Assembly: GCA_016928755.1 (NCBI GenBank)
Contig: JAFGKB010000184.1
Span: 1 to 8,807 of the forward strand
Source of the DNA: Anaerolineae bacterium
GTDB taxonomy: Bacteria > Chloroflexota > Anaerolineae > B4-G1 > SLSP01
Direction of reading: 5' to 3'
Length of the DNA: 8,807 nt
Made by a program: the position numbers and the translations under genes. Positions 1-7,056 of the stretch are shown here, one piece after another (the first letter of the stretch is position 1; each line of letters begins with the position of its first letter). Under the pieces are notes generated by a model. It was not told where the DNA came from. It saw nothing but the letters and a program-made list of their open reading frames with translations, and did no database searches.

Positions 1-2
1 AG

Positions 3-152
3 CTTCAGATTCGTATATCAGGTTCTATTGGGTGTTTAGTCTTGGCCGTGGAGCGTGAGCTTTGTACGTTGAAGCAAGCCAATGTTTGGTTGGGTGAGAT
101 GATTCAGAACAATTACCGTTCGCCAGTTATAGATCTGTCGTCATTACTTTAA
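3..152 (+). CDS. 3' end of an unrecognised protein (partial)
   Basis: A reading frame is open from the window edge for 49 codons and ends at TAA 150-152. The other two forward frames hit stops at 37-39 and 56-58. The visible C-terminus has a hydrophobic stretch (GCLVLAVE), then a mixed helical-looking segment (ERELCTLKQANVWLGEMIQN) and ends in DLSSLL. I do not recognise the family and no catalytic motif is visible. The frame ends just before the repeat-rich spacer, as expected for the end of a gene. It is short enough to be a chance open frame, so the call is tentative. Confidence 0.4.
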   Translation, partial: LQIRISGSIGCLVLAVERELCTLKQANVWLGEMIQNNYRSPVIDLSSLL

Positions 153-168
153 TAACTTTACGACACAG

Positions 169-296
169 GTAGACAAGTTCCCAACTTGTCCTACATAAAG
201 ACGATTAAGCTCCGCTCCCCGTCCCCGGGGAGCGACTATTGTAGGGCAAGTTGTTAACTTGCCTGACATGGCTGACAAATTCCCAATTTGTCCTAC
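169..296. repeat. Cluster of three related hairpin repeats
   Basis: Three copies of one short palindrome lie at 169-194, 241-267 and 271-296. Each has an 8-bp perfect stem around a 3-nt loop: GACAAGTT/AACTTGTC (172-179/183-190), GGCAAGTT/AACTTGCC (245-252/256-263) and GACAAATT/AATTTGTC (274-281/285-292). Copies 1 and 2 begin with GTAG, and copies 1 and 3 end in CTAC. Where copies differ in the stem, both arms change together, so pairing is kept. This resembles a family of short mobile palindromes of the REP or MITE type. No transposase is nearby. Confidence 0.75.
213..234. repeat. GC-rich hairpin between repeat copies
   Basis: CGCTCCCC (213-220) and GGGGAGCG (227-234) form a perfect 8-bp stem around a 6-nt loop (GTCCCC). 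It lies between the first two hairpins of the repeat cluster. It has no T-run, so it is not a standard intrinsic terminator. It could be another repeat family or part of a larger structured unit. Confidence 0.5.
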
Positions 297-313
297 AAAA
301 CTCCGTCAAAATG

Positions 314-322
314 TGCTATTAT
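314..322 (+). promoter_or_regulatory. Possible extended -10 promoter box
   Basis: TGCTATTAT matches an extended -10 element (TGn followed by TATTAT, five of six matches to TATAAT). No good -35 box lies 16-18 bp upstream, which extended -10 promoters can tolerate. Transcription would begin near 329 and run through the hairpin at 353-386 toward the macroglobulin gene, leaving a leader of roughly 440 nt. Weak evidence. Confidence 0.2.
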
Positions 323-352
323 CAAGGCACAGGCTGTTATTTTCAAATATGT

Positions 353-386
353 AGACCTAACAGGTTTTCTTAAACCTGTTAGGTCT
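353..386. repeat. Perfect 15-bp inverted repeat (hairpin)
   Basis: AGACCTAACAGGTTT (353-367) and AAACCTGTTAGGTCT (372-386) are exact reverse complements separated by the 4-nt loop TCTT. The stem is long, perfect and AT/GC mixed. No T-run follows on the plus strand (GGAGGAG comes next), so a plus-strand terminator is unlikely. I judge it a dispersed palindromic repeat. A role in RNA stability or local transcription control is possible. Confidence 0.8.
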
Positions 387-451
387 GGAGGAGAATGTTT
401 ATCATAATTCCGAACGACCCCGGTAGCCCGCGAGGAGCTTCCCAAAAAAAA

Positions 452-489
452 CTCTGTGAATCTCAGTGTCTCCTCTGTGTGGCTCGGTG
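452..489. repeat. Four CTCnGTG heptamers at helical spacing
   Basis: CTCTGTG, CTCAGTG, CTCTGTG and CTCGGTG begin at 452, 462, 473 and 483. The intervals of 10, 11 and 10 bp match one turn of B-DNA. An A-run (444-451) precedes the array. It may be a dispersed repeat of simple internal structure, or a phased binding array. No other copy is present in this window. Confidence 0.5.
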
Positions 490-524
490 GGCTAGAAGTC
501 TTGACTGTACACAACATAACAAAT

Positions 525-581
525 CCGTCATCCTGAGTGTAGCGAAGGATCTAGATGCTTCGACTTCGCTCAGCATGACGG
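525..581. repeat. Palindromic dispersed element, left copy
   Basis: An imperfect palindrome with exact outer arms CCGTCAT (525-531) and ATGACGG (575-581), and a central exact palindrome ATCTAGAT (549-556). The left arm carries CCTGAGTGTAGCGAAGGATC and the right arm is its imperfect complement. Its reverse complement contains AGCGAAGTCGAAGCATCTAG, which recurs with one substitution in the repeat at the window end (8731-8807) in the opposite orientation. Translations of such elements give spurious peptides of the type LSEVEASRSFATLRMT. It is probably a REP or MITE-type non-autonomous repeat. Confidence 0.7.
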
Positions 582-668
582 ATTGCGAGATATTTCGACT
601 TTCTTTCTGCACTGAACCATGTCTCTTATGGTTGTTACTTAGCATGACGGATGCGAGATATCTCGACT
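571..668 (+). repeat. Decayed direct repeats next to the palindromic element
   Basis: The stretch beginning AGCATGACGGATTGCGAGAT (572 onward, similar to 600) recurs at 641-668 with a few changes, 69 bp downstream. The second copy contains the perfect palindrome CGAGATATCTCG (654-665). A third fragment, ACATGACAGAT, lies near 676-686. These look like eroded neighbours of the 525-581 element, left by repeated insertion or slippage. Confidence 0.5.
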
Positions 669-755
669 ATGTTTAACATGACAGATAAGGACTTTTCCGA
701 AAAATGGAACAAAAATGCTTTGAAAAACGTTCTATAGAGTAGATGTTACCTATTT

Positions 756-762
756 AAGGAGG
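756..762 (+). promoter_or_regulatory. Ribosome binding site of the macroglobulin gene
   Basis: AAGGAGG, a full match to the anti-Shine-Dalgarno sequence, lies 6 nt before ATG 769. It fixes the start codon and agrees with the signal peptide beginning at that methionine. It is preceded by TATTTA, as is the binding site of the next gene. Confidence 0.9.
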
Positions 763-768
763 TTTTCT

Positions 769-3700
769 ATGAACCGCAAATTGATAAGTTGGATTTTAGT
801 GGTTGGGTTGGCATTGCTGATCCCGGCCTGTTCGTTGTCTCCCACTGCAACCCCTACGCCGGTGGAGGTGACGCCGGATGTTACACCGACAGACCTGCCC
901 CCCAGGCCCTCCGTCCCCTATACTCCTGTACCTGCCGATACCCTCTCTCCCTCGGTTATCCAGCGTGCTCCGCTGCGGGGTGAGACCCTGGCTCCTGATG
1001 GGGCGATAGAGTTGGTCTTTGATCGTGAGATGGACCAACAGACCGCTGCCGGTGCCTTCAAAGTGTTGGCCGCCGGTAAAGATACCCCGGTAAAGGGTGA
1101 GGTCTCCTGGACCGATAAGCGCACATTGCGCTTCCAGCCCTCCGAATCCTTGGACCGGGCAATGGCCTATGACGTGGTTCTTACCCAGGATGCCACGGCC
1201 AATACCGGGGAACCGCTGCGCGAACCCTATACCTTCCGTTTCTCCACTGCCGGCTTCCTGGAAGTTGCCCAGGTCATCCCTGAACCCGGTACTACGGACC
1301 TTGAAGTGGATAGCAAGATTACCGTTATGTTTAACCGGCCTGTGGTGCCGCTTACCAGTCTGGGCCAGATGGAGGATTTGCCCGATCCCCTGGAATTTGA
1401 GCCGGTGATTGCGGGCCAAGGTGAATGGTTGAATACCTCTATCTACGTCTTTACCCCTGATGCTCCTTTTGCCGGGGGCGTGACTTACCGGGCCAAGGTG
1501 ACTGCCGGGTTACAGGATATCTCCGGGGCACTCCTGGCCGAAGACTATGTCTGGGAGTTCGCCATTGCCCCGCCGGAGATTGTGTGGGCACAGCCTTATG
1601 AGGATAGTACCTTGGTGGATATTTACACGCCGGTTATCTTGGAGTTTAACCAGCCGGTTACCCCGGAGTCGGTACAGCGCGCATTTAGCCTTAAATCTGC
1701 CGGGTTGTTTGGCGGAGAGGTAAACGGCAATTTTCAGATTCAGGGCAATACCGTTACCTTTACCCCCACCCAGGCATTGAGCTTTGATACCCAGTACACG
1801 GTTAATGTGGAAGCCGGTGTCCAATCTGTGTCCGGGGGCGAGGGGATGCGGGAAGCGGTCACATGGTCCTTTAGAACTGTCCCTTTGCCGGAGATTGTGT
1901 CCACAGAGCCTTCTAACGGCCAGCGTAATGTCCCGGCCTATACCGATTTCCGCATTGTTTTCAATACCCCCATTGACCCGGAGACGGTGATGCCCAATAT
2001 CAGTATGACGCCGTCGTTCTCACCTACCCAGGTCTATACCTACTTCTCCACCTATGACAACACCTTTGTCCTGGGCTTTGGGGTACAGCCGTCTACGGAT
2101 TACACTGTTGTTATTGGGGATGGTATTGCCGATCCCTATGGCAACACTATTCCTAGGGGGCGCACCGTTAAGTTTACCACCGGTCCCCTGGACCCTAATT
2201 ACTGGCTGCAAGTGCCGGATATGGTGGGCACGTATGACGCAGCACAGCCGGCCCAGGTGGTTTTGGGCTATTTGAATATCAACCGTGTGAACCTGCGCCT
2301 CTATAAGATGTCTAAGACCGCTTTGTTCTCCTCGTACTGGGATTGGGAGGAGAACCTCGCCGAAGATGGGGAACTGCTGCGTGATTGGTCGCTCCCCCTG
2401 GAATCTGTCCTTAACAAGCGTTCCTTTATAGCCATCCAGCTTTCCGAAAGTGCGGATGGCAGATTGGACCCGGGTGTCTATTTCCTGGATGTCGAGGCCC
2501 CACAGCTAGACTCGGAACGCTACTACTATAATGCCCAACATGTGTTGGTGGTTTCCGACTTTAATGTGACGTTGAAAGTCTCGCCTGATGAGGCTGTGGT
2601 CTGGGCTACTGATTTAACCAGTGGTGACCCGGTTCCTGACCTGGAACTCACATTTATGGAAATCTACGGTGGCCCGTTGGGTAAAACTACCACCGGTGCC
2701 GACGGTGTGGCCCGGCTGGAACTCCCCCAGGACCATAACACGGTGCTGGCCTACAGCGAAAGTCCCTTCGTCGCCATCTCCGAGGACTGGGGCCGGGGTA
2801 TCAGCCCGTGGGACTTTGGAATGGGTGAAGGCGTGTATGAGCAGGCTTACCGGACCTATATTTATACCGACCGCTCTATCTACCGGCCCGGCCAGACCGT
2901 CAACTTCAAGGGTGTGATCCGTGCCGAGGATGATGCGGCGTTCAGCCTGCCCGGTATGCGCGAAGTGGATGTGATGATACGTAGCGCCACCTATGAAGAG
3001 GTCTTTAATGAGACCCTGCCGGTCAGCGATTTGGGAACCTTTGATGGCACCTTTACATTGGAAGATGGTGCGCCTCTGGGCCAATATGCCATTGTAGTGA
3101 TGATCCATGACCACTATGCAGAGGAGTACTTTACCGTTGCCGCTTACCGTGCTCCTGAATTCGAGGTAACCGTTGACATTGCTATCCCTGAAGTCCAGCA
3201 GGGTGATGATATTGAAGCCACCCTGGCGGCGGCCTATTATTTCGGTGGCCCGTTGGCCGATACCGGGATAACATGGAATATCTTAGAAGAGAGCTACCGC
3301 TTTACGCCATCCTGGGGTGGGGGCTATAGTTTCAGCGATGTTGATGATCCTTATATCTGTTTTGATTGCTGGTGGTGGTATCGTGAGCCAACTGCCTCGG
3401 AACCAATTCTCAGTGGTTCTGGGACTACGGATGCCAATGGTGAGTTACAAATCAGTATTGATGGTGCTGAACTGAAGGAACTGCTTACCAAACATGGCTC
3501 CCGGTTGATTATTGAAGCCACAGCTACCGGACCGGACAACCAGGAAATCGCCGGGCGTTCTAGTGTTATCGTCCATCCGGGATCTCACTACTTCGGCCTG
3601 CGTGCCCAGGACTATGTCGGGGATGCCGGGAAAGAGAACGCCATTGATTTAGTGGCGGCGGATTGGAGTGGTGAGCGATTGGCAGATAAAGAAATCGAGG

Positions 3701-6700
3701 TCGCCTTCTACCGCTATGAATGGATCAACGTTTTCAAAGAGAATCAGTTCGGTGGTGGTTATTGGGATTGGGATACCGAGGAGACTTTGGTTGAGACGGT
3801 CCGTGTGACCACGGATTCCCTTGGCGAAGCTGTCGCCATCTTTGTGCCGGAAGAGGGCGGCACCTATCACGTTGTCGCTACCCCGGCTAATCCTGACTCT
3901 CGGACTGAGAAAATCCGCTCTTCCATCTTTATCTGGGTTGCCGGTGAGGATAATGTCTCCTGGCGACGTGAGAACCACGACCGCATCAATCTGATTAGCG
4001 ATAAGTCCGCTTACCAGGTGGGTGAGACAGCGGAAATTTTGATTCCCGCGCCCTTTGATGGCCCCTATACCGCGTGGGTGACGGTGGAGCGCAGCGGCGT
4101 GCGCCGTCATGAGGTGCTGCGCCTGGAGAGCAACAGCGCCGTCTACTCATTGCCAATTACCGCAGAGGATATCCCCAATATCTATGTCTCGGTCGTCTTG
4201 GTCAAGGGCCGTGGTGCTGATGCCTATGCCGACTTCAAGATGGGACTTTTGCCTTTAGCGGTTGAGTTGGCCCCCAAGGAACTTATGTTGGAGGTTGAAT
4301 CTGGTGTGGAGCAGGCCGAGCCGGGTGAGTCGGTTACTTATACGGTGACCGCGAAGTTACCCAATGGAGAACCGGCGGCTAATACGGAACTCTCCCTGGA
4401 TGTTGTGGATAAGGCGGTGCTCGCGTTGCAACCCCGGAGCAATGACATTTTAAGCTACTTCTACGCCCGCCGTGCCCTACAGGTGCGGACGGCCAGCGGG
4501 TTAAGTGTGGCCGTTAATCGCTATCTTGAGGAACTCCGTGAGGATTTAGATGAGGAGCTCCAATATGCCGGTTCGCGGATGGCAAATGGTGAAGTCCTCG
4601 AAGAAGCTGTTCTTAGCTTCGCGGCGGATGGCGCTGGTGAGATGCCCGCGATGGAAGCTCCTGCTCCTTCGGCGACGATGGCGATGGAGAAAGAGGCCGG
4701 TTTTGCCCAGAGTATAGCTCCACCAGCAGGTGTGGATATTCGCACCGAGTTTGCCGATACTGCCTTCTGGCAGCCTTACGCCGTCACCGACAGCCGTGGC
4801 CAAGTGGAGTTCACCGTTGAGATGCCTGATAACCTTACCACGTGGGTGGTGCGGGGGGTCGGGTTGGATGCCCAGACCCAGGTTGGTGAGGGTACGGCAG
4901 ATCTCGTTACTGCTAAACCTTTGATGGTCCGGCCTGTTGCCCCTCGATTCTTCGTGGTGGAAGATCGTGCCCAGCTTGGGGCTAATATCACTAATAACAC
5001 CGGTCAGGATTTGGAAGTTGAGGCCAGTCTCAGTAGCGAGGGCGTGGCTATTGAAGCTGCTACGCCACCGCGCCAACTCGTTACGATCCCTGCCCATAGT
5101 GAAACCCGGGTTAATTGGTGGGTGGTGGTTGATGATGTCGAGGAAACACAACTGATCTTCAGTGCCGTTGCCGACGATCCTACACCCGGCTCAGGGCGTA
5201 CCTATAGTGATGCCAGCAAGCCCCGCCTGACTACCGGTGAGGATGGTGCGCTGTTGGTTTTCCGTTACACGACCCCTGATATTGTCGGGACTGCCGGGCA
5301 ACTGATTGAGGAAGGTTCCCGTACTGAGGCCATCGGATTGCCGCCTAACTTCGATGAGCGGCGTGGACAGTTGACGGTGCAGCTTGATCCTAGCCTGGCC
5401 GCCGGGATGCAGGATGGCTTGGACTACCTGGAACACTATGAATATGAGTGTACCGAGCAGACCGTAAGCCGCTTCTTGCCTAATGTGTTGACCTACGCCG
5501 CGCTGCAATCCCTGGGTATTGATGACCCAGAACTGGCCGAAAAGCTCCCTGACCTGGTGCAAGAGGGGCTGGAAAAGCTCTATCAACAGCAGAACCCCGA
5601 CGGCGGTTGGAGTTGGTGGTATGATGCAGATGGCGCTCGCAGCAATGTCCATGTCAGTGCTTACGTAGTTTTCGCTCTGGTAAAGGCACAACAGGCAGAT
5701 ATCGCGGTGTCCCAAGACGTATTGCAAAAGGGAATCTCTTACCTTGAGGGTCAGTTAATATCGAAGAAGGACATTCAGAACTTCCGGGATGCTAACCGGC
5801 AGGCCTGGTTGCTCTACGTTTTGGCCGAGGCCGGCAGCAATCAAGCGCAAGCCTTGGATACTCTCTTTGAGAACCGTGAGAAGCTTAGCTACTATGCCCG
5901 TGCTTACCTGGCCCAGGCACTGTGGCTTGAGGATGAGGGCGATACCCGTTTGAGTACGCTGCTCTCAGACCTCAACAATGATGCTATTCTCAGTGCTACC
6001 GGTGCCCATTGGGAAGAATCGGCCTATGACTGGTGGGCGATGAATACCGATACCCGCTCTACGGCCATTATCCTTGATACCTTGGTGAAGTTAGATCCCG
6101 ATAATGCCTTGTTGCCTAATGTGGTGCGTTGGCTGATGGTCGCACGGGAGGCGGGCATTTGGGAGACTACCCAGGAGACCGCCTGGGCGTTGATCGCTCT
6201 CACCGATTGGATGGTGGAGACCGGGGAACTGGATGCCGACTATGTCTACGGCTTGTATCTCAATGATGTCGAGCAGGGAACCAGTGCGGCGACCCGTGAG
6301 AATATCCGCGAGAGCCTCAAGGTCGAGGTTCCGGTCTCGGAACTGGACCCTGAGGCCCTTAATACCCTGACTATTGCCCGTTCAGAGGGTCCCGGGCGAC
6401 TCTACTACACAGCCCATTTGGAGGTCTACCAGCCGGTTGATGAGGTAGAACCTGCGGACCGGGGTATCATTGTCTCCCGGCGTTACACCCTGGCGGATTG
6501 TGAGGATGATTTTGGTGACCGTGTTGCCTGTCCGGAGGCCCGTGAGATTAAGCTGGGGGATGTGGTGCGTGTGGATTTGACCATTATTGTCCCCCACGAC
6601 CGCTACTATGTGTTTGTTGAAGACCCGCTCCCTGCTGGTGGTGAGGCTATCGACACCGGCCTGGCGACCACTAGTCTCTTGGCGATGTCTCCCACACTAC

Positions 6701-6936
6701 ATCGTGAAAACTCCCGTTATTGGTGGTGGTGGCACTGGTACAGCCGCTCCGAACTGCGTGATGAGAAAGTTGTTCTCTTTGCCGAATATTTATCCAAGGG
6801 TACCTACGAATACAGTTATACCTTCCGCGCTACCTTGCCTGGTGATTTCCACGTTATGCCCACCGTCGCCCAGGAATTCTACTTCCCTGAAGTCTTTGGC
6901 CGCAGCGATGGCCGTTTACTGACCATCGTCGAATAA
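769..6936 (+). CDS. Alpha-2-macroglobulin family lipoprotein with Ig-like domains
   Basis: A 2055-residue bacterial alpha-2-macroglobulin, expected to act outside the cytoplasmic membrane as a thioester protease trap. Residues 1-21 form a lipoprotein signal peptide (MNRK, hydrophobic core, lipobox IPAC with Cys21). A Pro/Thr-rich tether follows to about 60. Four Ig-like domains of the Big_5/SbsA type lie at about 60-165, 168-270, 271-372 and 374-475. Macroglobulin domains follow, with the MG2 signature YIYTDRSIYRPGQ at 697-709, DVVDKAVLAL at 1211-1220 and a bait-like linker at about 1224-1325. The A2M core starts near FADTAFWQPY (1328-1337). The thioester motif CTEQ is at 1561-1564, with the toroid motifs NPDGGWSWW (1609-1617) and WETTQETAW (1798-1806). 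The C-terminal domain ends with PEVFGRSDG. Only six cysteines occur: 21, 864, 867, 1561, 1911 and 1921. It is about 400 residues longer than E. coli YfhM, owing to the Ig-like domains. No pbpC partner lies in the window. The family call is firm, but the protease targets are unknown. Confidence 0.96.
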   Translation: MNRKLISWILVVGLALLIPACSLSPTATPTPVEVTPDVTPTDLPPRPSVPYTPVPADTLSPSVIQRAPLRGETLAPDGAIELVFDREMDQQTAAGAFKVLAAGKDTPVKGEVSWTDKRTLRFQPSESLDRAMAYDVVLTQDATANTGEPLREPYTFRFSTAGFLEVAQVIPEPGTTDLEVDSKITVMFNRPVVPLTSLGQMEDLPDPLEFEPVIAGQGEWLNTSIYVFTPDAPFAGGVTYRAKVTAGLQDISGALLAEDYVWEFAIAPPEIVWAQPYEDSTLVDIYTPVILEFNQPVTPESVQRAFSLKSAGLFGGEVNGNFQIQGNTVTFTPTQALSFDTQYTVNVEAGVQSVSGGEGMREAVTWSFRTVPLPEIVSTEPSNGQRNVPAYTDFRIVFNTPIDPETVMPNISMTPSFSPTQVYTYFSTYDNTFVLGFGVQPSTDYTVVIGDGIADPYGNTIPRGRTVKFTTGPLDPNYWLQVPDMVGTYDAAQPAQVVLGYLNINRVNLRLYKMSKTALFSSYWDWEENLAEDGELLRDWSLPLESVLNKRSFIAIQLSESADGRLDPGVYFLDVEAPQLDSERYYYNAQHVLVVSDFNVTLKVSPDEAVVWATDLTSGDPVPDLELTFMEIYGGPLGKTTTGADGVARLELPQDHNTVLAYSESPFVAISEDWGRGISPWDFGMGEGVYEQAYRTYIYTDRSIYRPGQTVNFKGVIRAEDDAAFSLPGMREVDVMIRSATYEEVFNETLPVSDLGTFDGTFTLEDGAPLGQYAIVVMIHDHYAEEYFTVAAYRAPEFEVTVDIAIPEVQQGDDIEATLAAAYYFGGPLADTGITWNILEESYRFTPSWGGGYSFSDVDDPYICFDCWWWYREPTASEPILSGSGTTDANGELQISIDGAELKELLTKHGSRLIIEATATGPDNQEIAGRSSVIVHPGSHYFGLRAQDYVGDAGKENAIDLVAADWSGERLADKEIEVAFYRYEWINVFKENQFGGGYWDWDTEETLVETVRVTTDSLGEAVAIFVPEEGGTYHVVATPANPDSRTEKIRSSIFIWVAGEDNVSWRRENHDRINLISDKSAYQVGETAEILIPAPFDGPYTAWVTVERSGVRRHEVLRLESNSAVYSLPITAEDIPNIYVSVVLVKGRGADAYADFKMGLLPLAVELAPKELMLEVESGVEQAEPGESVTYTVTAKLPNGEPAANTELSLDVVDKAVLALQPRSNDILSYFYARRALQVRTASGLSVAVNRYLEELREDLDEELQYAGSRMANGEVLEEAVLSFAADGAGEMPAMEAPAPSATMAMEKEAGFAQSIAPPAGVDIRTEFADTAFWQPYAVTDSRGQVEFTVEMPDNLTTWVVRGVGLDAQTQVGEGTADLVTAKPLMVRPVAPRFFVVEDRAQLGANITNNTGQDLEVEASLSSEGVAIEAATPPRQLVTIPAHSETRVNWWVVVDDVEETQLIFSAVADDPTPGSGRTYSDASKPRLTTGEDGALLVFRYTTPDIVGTAGQLIEEGSRTEAIGLPPNFDERRGQLTVQLDPSLAAGMQDGLDYLEHYEYECTEQTVSRFLPNVLTYAALQSLGIDDPELAEKLPDLVQEGLEKLYQQQNPDGGWSWWYDADGARSNVHVSAYVVFALVKAQQADIAVSQDVLQKGISYLEGQLISKKDIQNFRDANRQAWLLYVLAEAGSNQAQALDTLFENREKLSYYARAYLAQALWLEDEGDTRLSTLLSDLNNDAILSATGAHWEESAYDWWAMNTDTRSTAIILDTLVKLDPDNALLPNVVRWLMVAREAGIWETTQETAWALIALTDWMVETGELDADYVYGLYLNDVEQGTSAATRENIRESLKVEVPVSELDPEALNTLTIARSEGPGRLYYTAHLEVYQPVDEVEPADRGIIVSRRYTLADCEDDFGDRVACPEAREIKLGDVVRVDLTIIVPHDRYYVFVEDPLPAGGEAIDTGLATTSLLAMSPTLHRENSRYWWWWHWYSRSELRDEKVVLFAEYLSKGTYEYSYTFRATLPGDFHVMPTVAQEFYFPEVFGRSDGRLLTIVE

Positions 6937-6945
6937 ACTAACCCT

Positions 6946-7000
6946 AGGTGCAACGCACTTTCTTAAGTGCCACTTTATTAAGTGCGTTGCACCTTTTTTT
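6946..7000 (+). terminator. Intrinsic terminator after the macroglobulin gene
   Basis: AGGTGCAACGCACTT (6946-6960) and AAGTGCGTTGCACCT (6980-6994) are exact reverse complements, followed by seven T residues (6994-7000), 9 bp after the stop codon. The 19-nt loop is itself structured. The same bases can fold as a 9-bp outer stem (6946-6954/6986-6994) enclosing two small hairpins, GCACTT-TCTT-AAGTGC (6955-6970) and CACTT-TATT-AAGTG (6971-6984). It may be a dispersed palindrome recruited as a terminator. Confidence 0.88.
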
Positions 7001-7014
7001 CTGTTACTTTTTTA

Positions 7015-7049
7015 TCCTGGATGATTTACAAAGTTCTCCAGGAGTTTTT
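7015..7049 (+). terminator. Possible second terminator hairpin
   Basis: TCCTGGA (7015-7021) and TCCAGGA (7037-7043) form a perfect 7-bp stem with a 15-nt loop, followed by G and five T residues (7045-7049). It could back up the stronger terminator just upstream. The large loop and short T-run make this weak. Confidence 0.35.
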
Positions 7050-7056
7050 CCCCTTT

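Larger units (their letters stand above)
153..768. other. Gene-free spacer made of dispersed repeats
   Basis: This 616-bp stretch between the partial first gene and the macroglobulin gene has no convincing coding sequence. The longest open frame (395-676, plus strand) is read through palindromic repeats and has no plausible protein features. The spacer holds hairpin repeats at 169-296, a perfect hairpin at 353-386, a phased heptamer array at 452-489, a palindromic element at 525-581 and decayed copies up to about 690. The last 80 bp before the macroglobulin gene are AT-rich and repeat-poor, and probably hold its promoter, but no box pair there is good enough to call. Confidence 0.7.

Noticed and set aside
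169..296. CRISPR-like array
   Set aside because: Only three copies with unequal spacing (72 and 30 bp). The units are palindromes with differing arms, no uniform spacers exist and no cas gene is present.
463..645. Open frame of 60 codons on the minus strand
   Set aside because: Its core, VMLSEVEASRSFATLRMTD, is the known-looking translation of the dispersed palindrome, not a protein family.
395..676. Open frame of 93 codons on the plus strand with a purine-rich run just before its ATG
   Set aside because: It is read through the phased heptamers and the palindromic element. The peptide contains the typical repeat translation ILSVAKDLDASTSLSMTD, and the purine run is only 1 nt from the ATG.
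720..748. TTGAAA followed by a possible -10 near 743 as the macroglobulin promoter
   Set aside because: The -10 candidates at 15-18 bp spacing match the consensus at three positions or fewer. The better box TATAGA (733-738) is too close to TTGAAA.
796..1419. Antisense open frames inside the macroglobulin gene (also 4546-5151, 5191-5727, 2614-3114 and 3649-4110)
   Set aside because: They lie opposite strongly supported codons, have no ribosome binding sites and have no recognisable domains. They follow from the codon bias of the sense gene.
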